A stretch of DNA of 64,000 nucleotides from Stenotrophomonas sp. UBA2629 (GCA_002359895.1 DEOB01000010.1:1180125-1244124), one strand, 5' to 3'. Numbered from the stretch's first letter, positions 35,933-45,602 are shown. The notes: generated from the sequence alone by a model not told the origin. Translations and numbers: made by a program.

Positions 35933-36144
35933 TTCATTACGTCCTTATGCGCGGGGGAGGTTGTCCCGATCGCCTGGGCAGACACGTTGAGGCAATGAGA
36001 CGTTGGGACCTTTGATTCCTGAAAAGCGTGGATGTGCGGTCTTTACCAAACAGGGCACCTGCTTCTGATCACATCACGGCAAGATCCTGCGTTGACTCGG
36101 TTGGCTTGTTTACTGGAGATGTCCGAGCGGCGATGAAGGCCGCT

Positions 36145-37455
36145 TCAATCCAGACGAATGGGTGCACGCAGCCGTGCGTTGAGCATGTCGATCAGCCATA
36201 ACAGGCCGCCCCGCCAGAAACCGTGGATACGTGCCTGGTGGCTGCGATAAAGCATGACGTGCCCCAGCTGAGCGAGTCGGCCGCGGATGGTCGTGCCCTT
36301 GAACAGACCGAATTTCCCCAACGATGCGAATGCACCGTAGTCGCCAAGGGAAACAATCGCGCCCAGATCCTGGTAGACAAAATCGGGAATGGGTTTGCCC
36401 TTGAACAGGTGTCCAGGCAGATGCCGGATGAGGTGCTGGGCCTGCTGGTGTGCCACTTGCGCGGTGGGCGGAAGTGGAGGCTTTCCTTCACTGACGATCT
36501 GGGAACAATCACCCATCGCAAAGATGTGCGGATCCAGCGTGGTGGCCAACGAGCTACGCACCTGCAATTGATTGCCGCGTGCGACTTCCAGGCCGTCAAG
36601 TTCTGTCAGCGTGCGCGATGCCTTCACCCCGGCAGCCCACACCTTCAGTGATGCATCCAAGGTACTGCCATCGCCCAATACGAATCCCTGCGCGGTAGCG
36701 GCGGTGACACGGGTGGAGGTGAGTACGGTGATGCCAAGGGCTTCCAGGCGGGCCTGGGTAGCAGCGGAGATGTCGTCCGGGAACGCTGCCAGCAGGCGTG
36801 GGCCGCTTTCGATGAGGGTGATGTTGATGCGCCCGGAGAGATCAGTGGCGCCATACGCGATTGCCGAGGTGGTCAGTTGCACCAGCTCAGCGGCTAGTTC
36901 CACGCCGGTTGCGCCGCCGCCGACAATGGCTACGTTCAGCGTCTGGCTTTGCGACAGGCACTGAAGAAGCCGCGCGCGGATTTCCTGGTTGAACGCGTCG
37001 GCCTGCGTTCTGGAGTCGATCATCATGCAGTGGTCGAGTACACCTGGCGTGCCGAAGTCATTTGCCTGGCTGCCCACCGCAAGCACCAGCGTGTCGTAGC
37101 CGATGCGCCGGGCAGGCACGATCAGCCGGCCATCGCGTGCATGCAACGGCGCGACCAGTATTTCCGTCTTTTCCCGATCAAGGCCGTACAACTCACCCGG
37201 TTGATAGGTGAAACCGGCATCCCTTGCGTGTGCTGCGTAAACTGTCTGTTGTTGATGAACATCGCGGGTGCCGGCTGCGATGGTATGCAGCATCGGCTTC
37301 CACACATGCGCCGAATCGCGGTCAACCAAGGTGACATGCAAACGCGCGCCGCCTTTAGTGGGGCGGTTATCGCGGGCCAGCGCGCTGGCCAGTTCCAAGC
37401 CCGCCACGCCGCCACCGACGATGACGAGCTGGTGGTCATGTTTGAGATTCTGCAT
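36145..37455 (-). CDS. ndh: Type II NADH dehydrogenase-like FAD/NAD oxidoreductase
   Basis: Non-proton-pumping NADH:quinone oxidoreductase family, 436 residues. Two dinucleotide folds are seen: LVIVGGGVAGLELASALARD for FAD at the N-terminus and VAIVGGGATGVELAAELVQL for NAD(P)H in the middle, plus FAMGDCSQI and QVAHQQAQHL near the C-terminus. The tail LWLIDMLNARLRAPIRLD is amphipathic, fitting peripheral membrane attachment. It lies 85 bases downstream of smeF on the same strand. Another possibility is a different member of the disulfide-reductase superfamily, but the NDH-2 fit is good. Confidence 0.87.
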   Translation of the reverse strand: MQNLKHDHQLVIVGGGVAGLELASALARDNRPTKGGARLHVTLVDRDSAHVWKPMLHTIAAGTRDVHQQQTVYAAHARDAGFTYQPGELYGLDREKTEILVAPLHARDGRLIVPARRIGYDTLVLAVGSQANDFGTPGVLDHCMMIDSRTQADAFNQEIRARLLQCLSQSQTLNVAIVGGGATGVELAAELVQLTTSAIAYGATDLSGRINITLIESGPRLLAAFPDDISAATQARLEALGITVLTSTRVTAATAQGFVLGDGSTLDASLKVWAAGVKASRTLTELDGLEVARGNQLQVRSSLATTLDPHIFAMGDCSQIVSEGKPPLPPTAQVAHQQAQHLIRHLPGHLFKGKPIPDFVYQDLGAIVSLGDYGAFASLGKFGLFKGTTIRGRLAQLGHVMLYRSHQARIHGFWRGGLLWLIDMLNARLRAPIRLD

Positions 37456-37539
37456 TGCTCAATTCCTGGGTGAAACAGTGCTGCAATGGAGAGCATTCGC
37501 CGGGCTGCTGCGCCGGCGAATGCGAATGGACGGCGTGGG

Positions 37540-38913
37540 TCAGCCGCCGCCGAGTACCTTGTACAGAGCCACTTGATTGGATTGCTGTGCCAACTGCGTG
37601 CTCACCAACGATTTGCGTGCGGCATACGCGGTGCGCCGCGCATCCAGCAGCACGAGGAAGCTGTCCAGGCCGGCGTCATAACGGGTCTGCGACAAATGCT
37701 GTGCTTCTTCGGCCGCTACCACCAACGCCTGCTGCGATGTCAGCTGTGCGTGCAGGCTGTCACTTTGTGCGAGTGCATCGGCCGTTTCGCGGAAGCCGGA
37801 TTGAATCGCTTTTTCGTAGCGGGCCAATGCAATGTCGCGATCAGCCTTGGCCATGCCCAGATTGGCGCGCAGCCGTCCGCCCTGGAAGATGGGCAGATTC
37901 AATCGCGGAATGAAACTCCATACGCGGGTTCCGCTTTCGAACAGGCCGGACAGTTCTGAGGATGCGCTGCCAACACCGCCGGTTAAGCTGATCGAGGGGA
38001 AAAACGCTGCGCGCGCCGCACCGATGTTTGCGTTGGATGACAGCAGAATGTGCTCGGCTGCCATCACATCCGGTCGACGCAGCAACACCTCGCCCGGTAC
38101 GCCTGCCGGTACTGGCCGGAGTGCGGATACCTGGGTTATCTCTGCGGTGGGCAGAAGGTCGGGATCAGGCTGCGCGCCTATCAGCAGCACCAGTGCATTG
38201 TGGTCCTGTGCGACCTGGCCGGCATAACGGGCGACATCGGTGCGCGCGGTTTCCACCAGCGTGCGTGTCTGGTTCAATTCAAGTGAAGAGGCGCCGCCCA
38301 GTTGGTAACGGGCTTCGGTCAGGCGCAGTGAATCTTCGTAGCTGGCCAAGGTTGCCTGGCTGATGCGCAGTTGTTCGTTGTCAGCACCCAAGGTCAGCCA
38401 GGCGTTGGCGACCTCCGCCACCAACGTCAACAACGCATTGCGTTGGTTGGCTGATTCAGCAAAAAATTGCTGTCGGGCAGCTTCGCTGAGATTGCGCACG
38501 CGTCCGAACAGGTCCAGCTCGAACTCGGTGATGCCAAGGTCGGCACTGAACTGCTCGCTGACAGGAACATCGCCGCCGCTGCGGATCATCTGCCCCTGTG
38601 CGTTGAGTGACGGCAGGCGATCAGCACGCTGGATGCGGTACTGCGCGCGGGCACGTTCGACGTTGAGCACGGCGACGCGGAGATCGCGGTTGTTGTCCAG
38701 CGATTGGGCGATGATCGTCTGCAGACGCGGGTCCACGAAGAAATCACGCCAACCGATGTTGACCATTGGTGTGGCCGCGATGTCGGCGGTGGCGTGTGCC
38801 GGCCATTGTGAGGGAATGGCCGGCGCCACCTCGGTGCGGTCGGGGACCAGGGTGCTGCAGCCGGACAGCGCTGCGGTCACAGCAAGGGCGAGCACGGGGA
38901 ATCGCTTATTCAT
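37540..38913 (-). CDS. smeF: RND efflux outer-membrane lipoprotein SmeF
   Basis: TolC/OprM-type channel of a tripartite pump. The 457 residues begin with a lipoprotein signal (VLALAVTAALSGCSTL, Cys at about 19) and have the NodT family repeats, for example PSLNAQGQMIRSGGDV and RPDVMAAEHILLSSNANIGAARAAFFPSISL. The ATG at 38913 overlaps the end of the pump gene by 8 bases. The gene order smeD-smeE-smeF divergent from smeT identifies the SmeDEF system of Stenotrophomonas. Confidence 0.93.
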   Translation of the reverse strand: MNKRFPVLALAVTAALSGCSTLVPDRTEVAPAIPSQWPAHATADIAATPMVNIGWRDFFVDPRLQTIIAQSLDNNRDLRVAVLNVERARAQYRIQRADRLPSLNAQGQMIRSGGDVPVSEQFSADLGITEFELDLFGRVRNLSEAARQQFFAESANQRNALLTLVAEVANAWLTLGADNEQLRISQATLASYEDSLRLTEARYQLGGASSLELNQTRTLVETARTDVARYAGQVAQDHNALVLLIGAQPDPDLLPTAEITQVSALRPVPAGVPGEVLLRRPDVMAAEHILLSSNANIGAARAAFFPSISLTGGVGSASSELSGLFESGTRVWSFIPRLNLPIFQGGRLRANLGMAKADRDIALARYEKAIQSGFRETADALAQSDSLHAQLTSQQALVVAAEEAQHLSQTRYDAGLDSFLVLLDARRTAYAARKSLVSTQLAQQSNQVALYKVLGGG

Positions 38914-41900
38914 GGGTTTCACCTTCCAGCGTTGCATCGCTGGATGTATGGGTTGCCGTCTTCCGGGCGTTGCCGCGATTGAATACGCGTTGCACCACGA
39001 CAAAGAACAGCGGGATGAAGAACACGCCCAGCAGGGTGCCAACGAGCATGCCGCCGAGCACGCCGGTACCAATGGCACGCTGTGCGCCGGAGCCGGCACC
39101 CGTGGCAATGGCGAGTGGAAGCACGCCAAGGCCGAAGGCAAGCGAGGTCATGATGATCGGACGCAAGCGGTCACGGACGGCATGCATGGTGGCGTCGATC
39201 ACGCTGGCACCTCGCTCCAGGTTTTCCTTGGCGAACTCGACGATCAGGATGGCGTTCTTGCTGGTCAGGCCAACCGTGGTCAGCATCGCCACCTGGAAGT
39301 AGATGTCACGCTCCATGCCGCGCAGGGTGTTGGCCATCACGGTGCCCAGAATGCCCAGCGGCGCCACCAGCAGAACGGCGGTTGGCACGTTCCAGCTTTC
39401 GTACAAGGCCGCAAGACACAGAAACACGATCAGCAGCGACAGCATGTACAGCAAGGGCGTCTGCGCGCCGGCCTGTCGTTCCTGGTAGGACAGCGCAGTC
39501 CATTCAATGTCGAAGCCTTTGGGTAGTTCCTTTGCAAGGCGTTCGATCTCGAGCATGGCTTCGCCGGAAGATACTCCCAGTATCGGTTCGCCCTGGATTT
39601 CCATCGCCGAGATGCCGTTGTAACGCTCAAGACGCGTTGAGCCGAAATCCCATTGTTGGGTGGCAAAGGCACTGAACGGCACCATCTCACCCTTTGTGTT
39701 TTTCACCGACCATAGATTGAAGTCGTCCGGATTCATGCGGAAATCGGCTTCGGCCTGCAGGTACACACGTTTGACGCGACCGCGGTCGATGAAGTCATCC
39801 ACGTAGCGGCTGCCCCATGCAGCGGCCAGCGTGTTGTTGATGGAGCTGGTGGGCAGGCTGAGGGCGTTGGCTTTGGCCACGTCCACTTTTATGCGCATCT
39901 GCGGGCTGTCTTCCTGTCCATTGGGGCGCACGTTGGTCAGCAGTTTGCTGGCGCCGGCGGCTGCAAGCAGCTGGTTTCGTGCGTCCAACAGCGCTTTGTG
40001 GCCGCGGCTGCTGTTGTCCTTGAGGAAGAAGGTGAAGCCCGAGCCGGTGCCCAGGTCGGTCATCGCCGGCGGCGGGAAGACGAAGATGAAAGCGTCTTTC
40101 ACCTGGCTCATTTTGGCCATGGCCCGGTCAGTGACCGGGCGTGCACCTTGGTCGGCGTTACGCTCGTGCCAGTCCTTGAGCTTGATGAAGGCCAAGCCTG
40201 TGTTCTGGCCCATGCCGGCAAAGCTGTAGCCCTGCACGATGAAGACCGAGTCGACGGCATCCCGCTCTTCGGTGAGGAAGTGGTTTTCCAGGTTCTCCAT
40301 CGCTTCCAGCGTGCGCTGCTGGGTGGCACCTACCGGCGTCTGCACCAACGCCATCAGGATGCCTTGGTCCTCGTTGGGCAGGAACGAAGAGGGTAGGCGC
40401 ATGAACAACAGCACCATTGCCACCGCCATGCCCGCAAAGATCAGCATCGAACGCCAGGGCCGTGACAGCAGGCCCATGACGCCACGTTGATAGGTCTGGC
40501 TGGAGCGGTCAAAACCGCGGTTGAAGCCGTTGAAGAAACGGCCAGACCAGCCTTTGTGCGCCACATTGTGCTCGCCCTTTTTCAGCGGCTTGAGCATGGT
40601 GGCGCACAACGCAGGTGTCAGCACGATGGCGACCAGCACCGACAAGCCCATCGCCGACACGATGGTGGCGGAGAACTGCCGGTAGATGATGCCGGTGGAG
40701 CCACTCATGAAGGCCATCGGTATGAACACCGCCGACAGCACCAGGCCGATACCGACCAGTGCGCCGGTGATCTGGTCCATGGATTTACGGGTGGCTTCGA
40801 GTGGCGATAGTCCTTCTTCGGACATGATGCGTTCGACGTTTTCGACCACCACGATGGCATCGTCCACCAGCAGGCCAATGGCCAGCACCATCGCGAACAT
40901 GGTCAACATGTTCACCGTGAAACCAAGTGCGGCAAGAATGCCGAACGTACCCAGCAGCACCACCGGCACGGCGATGGTGGGGATCAAGGTGGCGCGGAAG
41001 TTCTGCAGGAACAGGTACATCACCACGAACACCAGCACGATGGCTTCCAGCAGCGTCTTGATCACACCTTTGATCGAGACTTTCACGAAGGGCGTGGTGT
41101 CATACGGCACCGTGGTTTCCAGCCCGGGCGGGAAGTTGGCCTGCAGTTGTTCCATGACCGCGTTGACGCGATCGGAGGTTTCCAGCGCATTGGCACCGGT
41201 GGCCAGGGTGATGGCCAGGCCGGAGGAGGGTTTGCCGTTGTAACGGGTGACGAAGTCGTAGGTTTCCGCACCCAGCTCTACGCGGGCAACATCGCCCAGG
41301 CGCAGCTCACTGCCGTCGGTGCCACCGCGCACCAGAATGTCGCGGAACTGTTCGGGTGTCTGCAGACGGTCCTGCGCATTGATGGTGGCGTTGAGCTGCT
41401 GGTCCTGGATTGACGGTGTGCCACCCAGCTGGCCAATGGCGACCTGCGCGTTCTGCGCCGTGATCGCTGCGGCAATTTCATCCACCGACAATCCATAGGT
41501 GTGCAGTTTGTCGGGATCCAGCCAGATGCGCATGGCGTATTTACCGCCGAACACCTGGATGCTGCCCACGCCCGGGACGCGGCTGAGCGAGTCCACGATG
41601 TTGGAACCCACGTAGTCGGAAATATCGGCCGCACTCATGCTGCCATCGTTGGAGACGAAGCCCAGCACTTTCAGAAAGCCGCTGCTCGATTTGGCAACGT
41701 TGATGCCTTGCCGTTGTACTTCCAATGGCAGCAGCGGTAGCGCCAACTGCAGCTTGTTCTGTACCTGCACCTGCGCGATATCCGGATTGGTGCCGGCCTC
41801 GAAGGTCATGGTGACAAGGCCGCGGCCGTTGGACGAGCTGTTGGCGGAAAAGTAGATCAGGCCGTCGAGGCCTTTCATGTTCTGCTCGATGATCTGGATC

Positions 41901-42082
41901 ACCGAGTCCTCCACCACCTTGGCCGATGCACCCGGGTAGTTGGTATTGATTTCAATGGCCGGCGGGGCCACTGCGGGGTACATCGACACCGGCAAGGTCA
42001 TCACCGACAGGGCGCCGGCGAGCATGATGATGATTGCTATCACCCACGCAAAAATGGGTCGATCAATAAAGTAACGGGCCAT
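38906..42082 (-). CDS. smeE: RND efflux pump permease SmeE
   Basis: Inner-membrane drug/proton antiporter of the AcrB/MexB type, 1,058 residues. It starts MARYFIDRPIFAWVIAIIIM, has twelve membrane segments and two periplasmic pore domains, and the TM4 motif GLLVDDAIVVVENVER with paired Asp. It lies 12 bases after smeD and overlaps smeF. In S. maltophilia SmeDEF exports quinolones, tetracycline, chloramphenicol and triclosan; the same range is inferred here. Confidence 0.95.
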   Translation of the reverse strand: MARYFIDRPIFAWVIAIIIMLAGALSVMTLPVSMYPAVAPPAIEINTNYPGASAKVVEDSVIQIIEQNMKGLDGLIYFSANSSSNGRGLVTMTFEAGTNPDIAQVQVQNKLQLALPLLPLEVQRQGINVAKSSSGFLKVLGFVSNDGSMSAADISDYVGSNIVDSLSRVPGVGSIQVFGGKYAMRIWLDPDKLHTYGLSVDEIAAAITAQNAQVAIGQLGGTPSIQDQQLNATINAQDRLQTPEQFRDILVRGGTDGSELRLGDVARVELGAETYDFVTRYNGKPSSGLAITLATGANALETSDRVNAVMEQLQANFPPGLETTVPYDTTPFVKVSIKGVIKTLLEAIVLVFVVMYLFLQNFRATLIPTIAVPVVLLGTFGILAALGFTVNMLTMFAMVLAIGLLVDDAIVVVENVERIMSEEGLSPLEATRKSMDQITGALVGIGLVLSAVFIPMAFMSGSTGIIYRQFSATIVSAMGLSVLVAIVLTPALCATMLKPLKKGEHNVAHKGWSGRFFNGFNRGFDRSSQTYQRGVMGLLSRPWRSMLIFAGMAVAMVLLFMRLPSSFLPNEDQGILMALVQTPVGATQQRTLEAMENLENHFLTEERDAVDSVFIVQGYSFAGMGQNTGLAFIKLKDWHERNADQGARPVTDRAMAKMSQVKDAFIFVFPPPAMTDLGTGSGFTFFLKDNSSRGHKALLDARNQLLAAAGASKLLTNVRPNGQEDSPQMRIKVDVAKANALSLPTSSINNTLAAAWGSRYVDDFIDRGRVKRVYLQAEADFRMNPDDFNLWSVKNTKGEMVPFSAFATQQWDFGSTRLERYNGISAMEIQGEPILGVSSGEAMLEIERLAKELPKGFDIEWTALSYQERQAGAQTPLLYMLSLLIVFLCLAALYESWNVPTAVLLVAPLGILGTVMANTLRGMERDIYFQVAMLTTVGLTSKNAILIVEFAKENLERGASVIDATMHAVRDRLRPIIMTSLAFGLGVLPLAIATGAGSGAQRAIGTGVLGGMLVGTLLGVFFIPLFFVVVQRVFNRGNARKTATHTSSDATLEGETHE

Positions 42083-42094
42083 TGGTTTCTCCGC

Positions 42095-43267
42095 TTATTG
42101 CTTGTCGGCGGATGTGGCCGCAGCCGGCTTCGTGGCAGGCGCTCCCATCTCGGTAGCCTGCACGGGCATGCCCGGCTGGATCTTCTGCAGCCCTTCGACG
42201 ATCACTTTGTCGCCCGGCTTCAGGCCGTCCTCGACCAGCCACTTGTTGCCGACCGCGCGGCTGACCGTCACCGGCCGGGCTTCGACCTTGTTGTCCTTGC
42301 CGATCACCAATGCGCTGGTGTCGCCTTTGGGATCACGGTTGATGCCCTGCATGGGCACCAGAATGCCGTTCTCACGCACGCCGCCGCCGATTTCGGCGCG
42401 GACATACATGCCGGGCATCAACACCTGGTCGGGATTGTCCACCCGCACGCGCAGTGCATAGCTGCCGGTGGTGGGGTCGACGCTGACTTCAGAGAATTCC
42501 AGCGTGCCCTTGTGCGTAAACGGAGTGCCGTCGTCCAGCAGGATGGTGACCGGCAGGGCTTTGTTGTCCTGCAGGCGGCCGCTTTCCAACTCCCGGCGCA
42601 GCTGCAGCAGCTCGCTTGAGGACTGGGTCAGGTCCACATAGATGGGATTGAGCTGTTGCACCGTCGCCAATGCGGTCGGCTGACCAGCGTTGACCAGCGC
42701 GCCTTGAGTGACCGTGGATTTGCCAACGCGGCCGCTGATCGGGGAAATGATGCGGGCATAACCCAAGGTGACATTGGCGGCATCCAGGGAGGCGCGTGCC
42801 GCACCAACATCCGCATCTGCCTGCTTGAGCGCGGCGATCGCGTTTTCGTTGTCCTGCACGCTGACGGCTTCCACTTTGGCCAGCTCGGCAACGCGGCGGG
42901 CACTCAGGCGTGCCGCATTGGCGGTGGCTTCGGCCCGAGCCAGTTGCGCACGTGCACTGTTGGCCTGGGCGCGGTAGGCCGCGTCGTCAAGCTGATACAG
43001 CGGTTGCCCCGCATCTACCAGGCCACCTTCGGCAAACAGCCGTTTGGCGACGATGCCGTTGACCTGTGGCCGAACCTCGGCCACCAGAAAGGCCGTAGTG
43101 CGTCCAGGCAACTGACGCGTCAACGCGACCTTCTCGGTTTTCAGAGTGGTGACGGTGACCTGGCCGGGGGCGTTCTGGTCGGCACCTTGGTCGGCGCTGC
43201 CGCAGGCGGAAGCGGCAAGGGCGGTTGCAAGAGATACAGCGAGGAGACGAGCGGGAGGTAGATGCAT
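42095..43267 (-). CDS. smeD: RND efflux periplasmic adaptor SmeD
   Basis: Membrane-fusion lipoprotein linking SmeE to SmeF. The 390 residues start with a lipoprotein signal (AVSLATALAASACGSADQG), then a lipoyl/hairpin part (TTAFLVAEVRPQVNGIVAKR, with a long coiled-coil hairpin around 95-165) and the beta-barrel domains. The ATG at 43267 is preferred over an upstream frame reaching 43378 because it gives the signal peptide. The 171-base gap to smeT holds the operator. Confidence 0.94.
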   Translation of the reverse strand: MHLPPARLLAVSLATALAASACGSADQGADQNAPGQVTVTTLKTEKVALTRQLPGRTTAFLVAEVRPQVNGIVAKRLFAEGGLVDAGQPLYQLDDAAYRAQANSARAQLARAEATANAARLSARRVAELAKVEAVSVQDNENAIAALKQADADVGAARASLDAANVTLGYARIISPISGRVGKSTVTQGALVNAGQPTALATVQQLNPIYVDLTQSSSELLQLRRELESGRLQDNKALPVTILLDDGTPFTHKGTLEFSEVSVDPTTGSYALRVRVDNPDQVLMPGMYVRAEIGGGVRENGILVPMQGINRDPKGDTSALVIGKDNKVEARPVTVSRAVGNKWLVEDGLKPGDKVIVEGLQKIQPGMPVQATEMGAPATKPAAATSADKQ

Positions 43268-43367
43268 GACGGAACTCGCAGAAGGAGGGGGCCCGGTGCG
43301 ATGGCTTGGTTTTCGTTTGGGGACAGCGCATCGATCAGGAAAAGGGAGGCGCAGAATGCGTCGAAAA

Positions 43368-43400
43368 GATACATGCATGAATGTTTGTTTGCAAGTATGT
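43368..43400. promoter_or_regulatory. SmeT operator in the smeT-smeD intergenic region
   Basis: An imperfect dyad, ACATGCATG (43371-43379) against CAAGTATGT (43392-43400), 7 of 9 paired, encloses TGTTTGTTTG. It closely resembles, as I remember it, the 28-bp pseudopalindromic SmeT operator of S. maltophilia. It would let SmeT repress both smeT and smeDEF. Confidence 0.75.
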
Positions 43401-43438
43401 ACAATTCGACTCGTTCAAATGGGTACAGCGCGGGCGAA

Positions 43439-44107
43439 ATGGCGAGAAAAACCAAAGAAGAGGCAATGGCTACCCGTGAGGGCATCCTTGATGCTGCCTT
43501 GAACTGTTTCCATGAATCCGGTGTGGCCGGTACTACGCTGGCCATGATCGGTGCGCGTGCCGGCTATACCCGCGGCGCGGTGTACTGGCACTTCAAGAAC
43601 AAGGCTGAGGTGCTGGCGGCGTTGATCAACCGTGAGCGGAAGCCGTTCATCGAGCGGCTGCGGTGCACCACGTCGCTGAAGCGCACCTCACCAGTGCTGG
43701 ACCTGCGTTCGGCGCTACTGGTGTCCATGCAGGAAGTGATGGACGACGAGCGCGCGCGCAGCATGCTGGAGATCATGCTGCGCAACGATCTGTCCGCGGA
43801 AAGCCAGGCCATGCAGAAGATGCAGCGCGAGGCTTCCTGCGAAGAACTTGCGATGATTACCGCTGCGTTTGAGCGTGCCCGCGAGCTGGGCCAATTGCGT
43901 GAGAACGTGGAGACCGACACCGCCGCCCGGATGGTGCATACCAGCCTGACCGGGGTGCTTTACTGCAGCATGCTGGAGCCGGAGCTGTTCGACCTGATGC
44001 GCGATGGCACCGACACACTGGATGTCGTGCTCAATGCCTTTGTTGTCCCGGGGGTATTCACGCCGGGGACTTTGCCGGTGCTGCCGCCGGTAGACGACAA
44101 GGCATAA
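43439..44107 (+). CDS. smeT: TetR-family repressor SmeT
   Basis: Repressor of the divergent smeDEF operon. The 222 residues begin MARKTKEEAMATREGILDAA and carry the TetR helix-turn-helix in TTLAMIGARAGYTRGAVYWH, followed by the AcrR-type ligand domain. The ATG at 43439 has GGGCGAA just upstream and matches the length known for SmeT (about 218). The frame is open to 43262 but that extension would run through the operator. A hairpin (GCAGCGCC/GGCGCTGC) lies 37 bases after the stop. Confidence 0.92.
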   Translation: MARKTKEEAMATREGILDAALNCFHESGVAGTTLAMIGARAGYTRGAVYWHFKNKAEVLAALINRERKPFIERLRCTTSLKRTSPVLDLRSALLVSMQEVMDDERARSMLEIMLRNDLSAESQAMQKMQREASCEELAMITAAFERARELGQLRENVETDTAARMVHTSLTGVLYCSMLEPELFDLMRDGTDTLDVVLNAFVVPGVFTPGTLPVLPPVDDKA

Positions 44108-44143
44108 GCGGGCCTGCCCCCTGCGGTAGGGCGAGGCTGGCCG

Positions 44144-44161
44144 GCAGCGCCTTGGCGCTGC
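44144..44161. terminator. Hairpin between converging smeT and LysR genes
   Basis: A perfect 8-bp inverted repeat GCAGCGCC-TT-GGCGCTGC lies in the 119-base convergent gap. There is no T tract on either strand, so termination here is uncertain. Confidence 0.4.
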
Positions 44162-44226
44162 GGGTGCATGGCGCGGCAACCAGCCAGTCGTTGCCGTGCC
44201 CGCAAGTCGCTTGGGTGGCCGCAGGC

Positions 44227-45249
44227 TCAGGCGTCCAGCACTTCGAGCACGCGGCCATCGGGCAATTCAAGGCCGCGCGGACGGCGCTGGCTCTCCACCA
44301 TCTCTGCCAGCCGCCCTGCATTGGGACATTGCAGCATCATGTAATTGACGTCGAAGTTGAGCTTGTCCACCAGGAAGTCGATGAACGCGCGCACTTTGGG
44401 CGAGACCATACCGCCGCCGGCAAACACCGCATTGAAGTCGTAGTCCGGCCCGGTCCAGCCGGCCAGCACGCGGCGCAGCATGCCCGATTCGACAAAGGGC
44501 TTGGCCATCACGTCGCTGCTCAGCATCAGGCCTTCGCCGGCTACGAGCATGGTGTTCAACGCGGCTGGATCGTTGGCGACCAGTGCCGGATTGACCGCGA
44601 ATTCCTGCATCTCGCCACCGGCTTCGGCCAGCGTCCAGCTGAAGCGGTTGTTGTGGTTGTGGGGCTTGCGCACCGCCAGCGTGCGATGGAACTGCAGCTC
44701 GCTGGGATGGGTGGGTTCACCATAGCGCTGGATGTAGCTGGGGCTTGCGAACACCTGCGTGCGCAGCACGCCCAGCTTGCGGGCGATGAGGTTGGAGTCG
44801 GGCAGCGGGCCGACGCGCAGCGCCATGTCGGTTTCACCGGCGATCAGATCCAGCGTCTCGTTGCCCAGATGCATGTCCACGCGGATTTCCGGGTACTGGG
44901 CCTGAAACTGGCTCAAGAGTGGCGCAATCCACATCGTGCCCATGGAGTAGGGCACGGTGAAACGCAGCCAGCCACGTGGGCCTGACTGCAGCTGGTTCAC
45001 CGCGCTTTCGGCCTGTTCCAGCTCGCGGGGGATGCGCTGGCAATGTTCGTAGTACACCGTGCCGGCCTCGGTAAGGCCCAGCCTGCGCGTGGTGCGGTGA
45101 AGCAGGCGCGCGCCCAAGCGGTTTTCCAGCTCCTGGATTTTGCGGCTGACCGTGGTTTTGGGCTGGCCCAGCAGGCGGGCGGCGGCGGTGAAGCTGCCCT
45201 GTTCGACCACCTTGACGAAGATCAGGGTGTCGTTGAGGTCGTTGATCAT
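44227..45249 (-). CDS. smeRv: LysR-family regulator, SmeRv-like
   Basis: Transcription factor of 340 residues with an N-terminal winged HTH (FVKVVEQGSFTAAARLLGQP then KTTVSRKIQELENRLGARLL) and a LysR effector domain (PRGWLRFTVPYSMGTMWIAP). It is divergent from the smeV-smeW-smeU2-smeX operon, exactly where SmeRv, the regulator of SmeVWX in S. maltophilia, is encoded. The gene name is therefore by position as well as family. A GATTA/TAATC inverted repeat 44-70 bases upstream is the likely binding site. Confidence 0.87.
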   Translation of the reverse strand: MINDLNDTLIFVKVVEQGSFTAAARLLGQPKTTVSRKIQELENRLGARLLHRTTRRLGLTEAGTVYYEHCQRIPRELEQAESAVNQLQSGPRGWLRFTVPYSMGTMWIAPLLSQFQAQYPEIRVDMHLGNETLDLIAGETDMALRVGPLPDSNLIARKLGVLRTQVFASPSYIQRYGEPTHPSELQFHRTLAVRKPHNHNNRFSWTLAEAGGEMQEFAVNPALVANDPAALNTMLVAGEGLMLSSDVMAKPFVESGMLRRVLAGWTGPDYDFNAVFAGGGMVSPKVRAFIDFLVDKLNFDVNYMMLQCPNAGRLAEMVESQRRPRGLELPDGRVLEVLDA

Positions 45250-45292
45250 TTGTGGGGCCTTGCTGGCAACGGGATTGTGCCGGCGACGGGAT

Positions 45293-45319
45293 GATTATTC
45301 CCTTTAAACCGTACTAATC
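45293..45319. promoter_or_regulatory. Putative SmeRv operator / promoter region
   Basis: Inverted repeat GATTA (45293-45297) and TAATC (45315-45319) with a 17-base AT-rich centre, containing LysR-type T-N11-A spacing. On the minus strand TTGATT and ATAATC with 17 bases between could be the LysR gene promoter, overlapping the site as expected for autoregulation. Confidence 0.45.
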
Positions 45320-45374
45320 AAGTCCTCTTTCTGGCGCTACCGTGTCTGTCCACTTTCAGGACGGATATGTCGCC

Positions 45375-45602
45375 ATGTTGCTGCGCCAGATTCCCGACCA
45401 GCGGCAGATCCGCCGTGTACCGGGGTTTTCAAGTAATCCTGGTTATCGTTTTTCGGCCAACAAGCTGAATTCATTGGACTTTGAAAGGCCTTTCATCGGC
45501 CTGGAAACCGGCGTTGAAACGCCGGTCGAGGCGCCGGCTGCACCGGTGTGGAAGCGTTGGTTGCGGCGGTTTGTCCCATCAGCGGGAGAAAAATTTCCGT
45601 GA
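45375..45602 (+). CDS. Uncertain 75-residue ORF between smeRv and smeV
   Basis: Open frame starting at ATG 45375 (MLLRQIPDQRQIRRVPGF) with AGGACGG about 10 bases upstream; a GTG at 45342 is an earlier start. The product has no signal peptide or membrane segment, is basic at both ends, and contains ETGVETPVEAPAAPVWKRW. I recognise no family. It occupies the position where smeU1, an SDR gene, lies in S. maltophilia, but shows no SDR motif. The rest of the 510-base gap (45250-45759) holds promoter and operator sequence and nothing else I can see. Confidence 0.3.
   Translation: MLLRQIPDQRQIRRVPGFSSNPGYRFSANKLNSLDFERPFIGLETGVETPVEAPAAPVWKRWLRRFVPSAGEKFP

Noticed and set aside
45342..45374. GTG 45342 as start of the small ORF before smeV
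   Set aside because: It lacks a ribosome site, while ATG 45375 has AGGACGG upstream; even so the ORF itself is doubtful.
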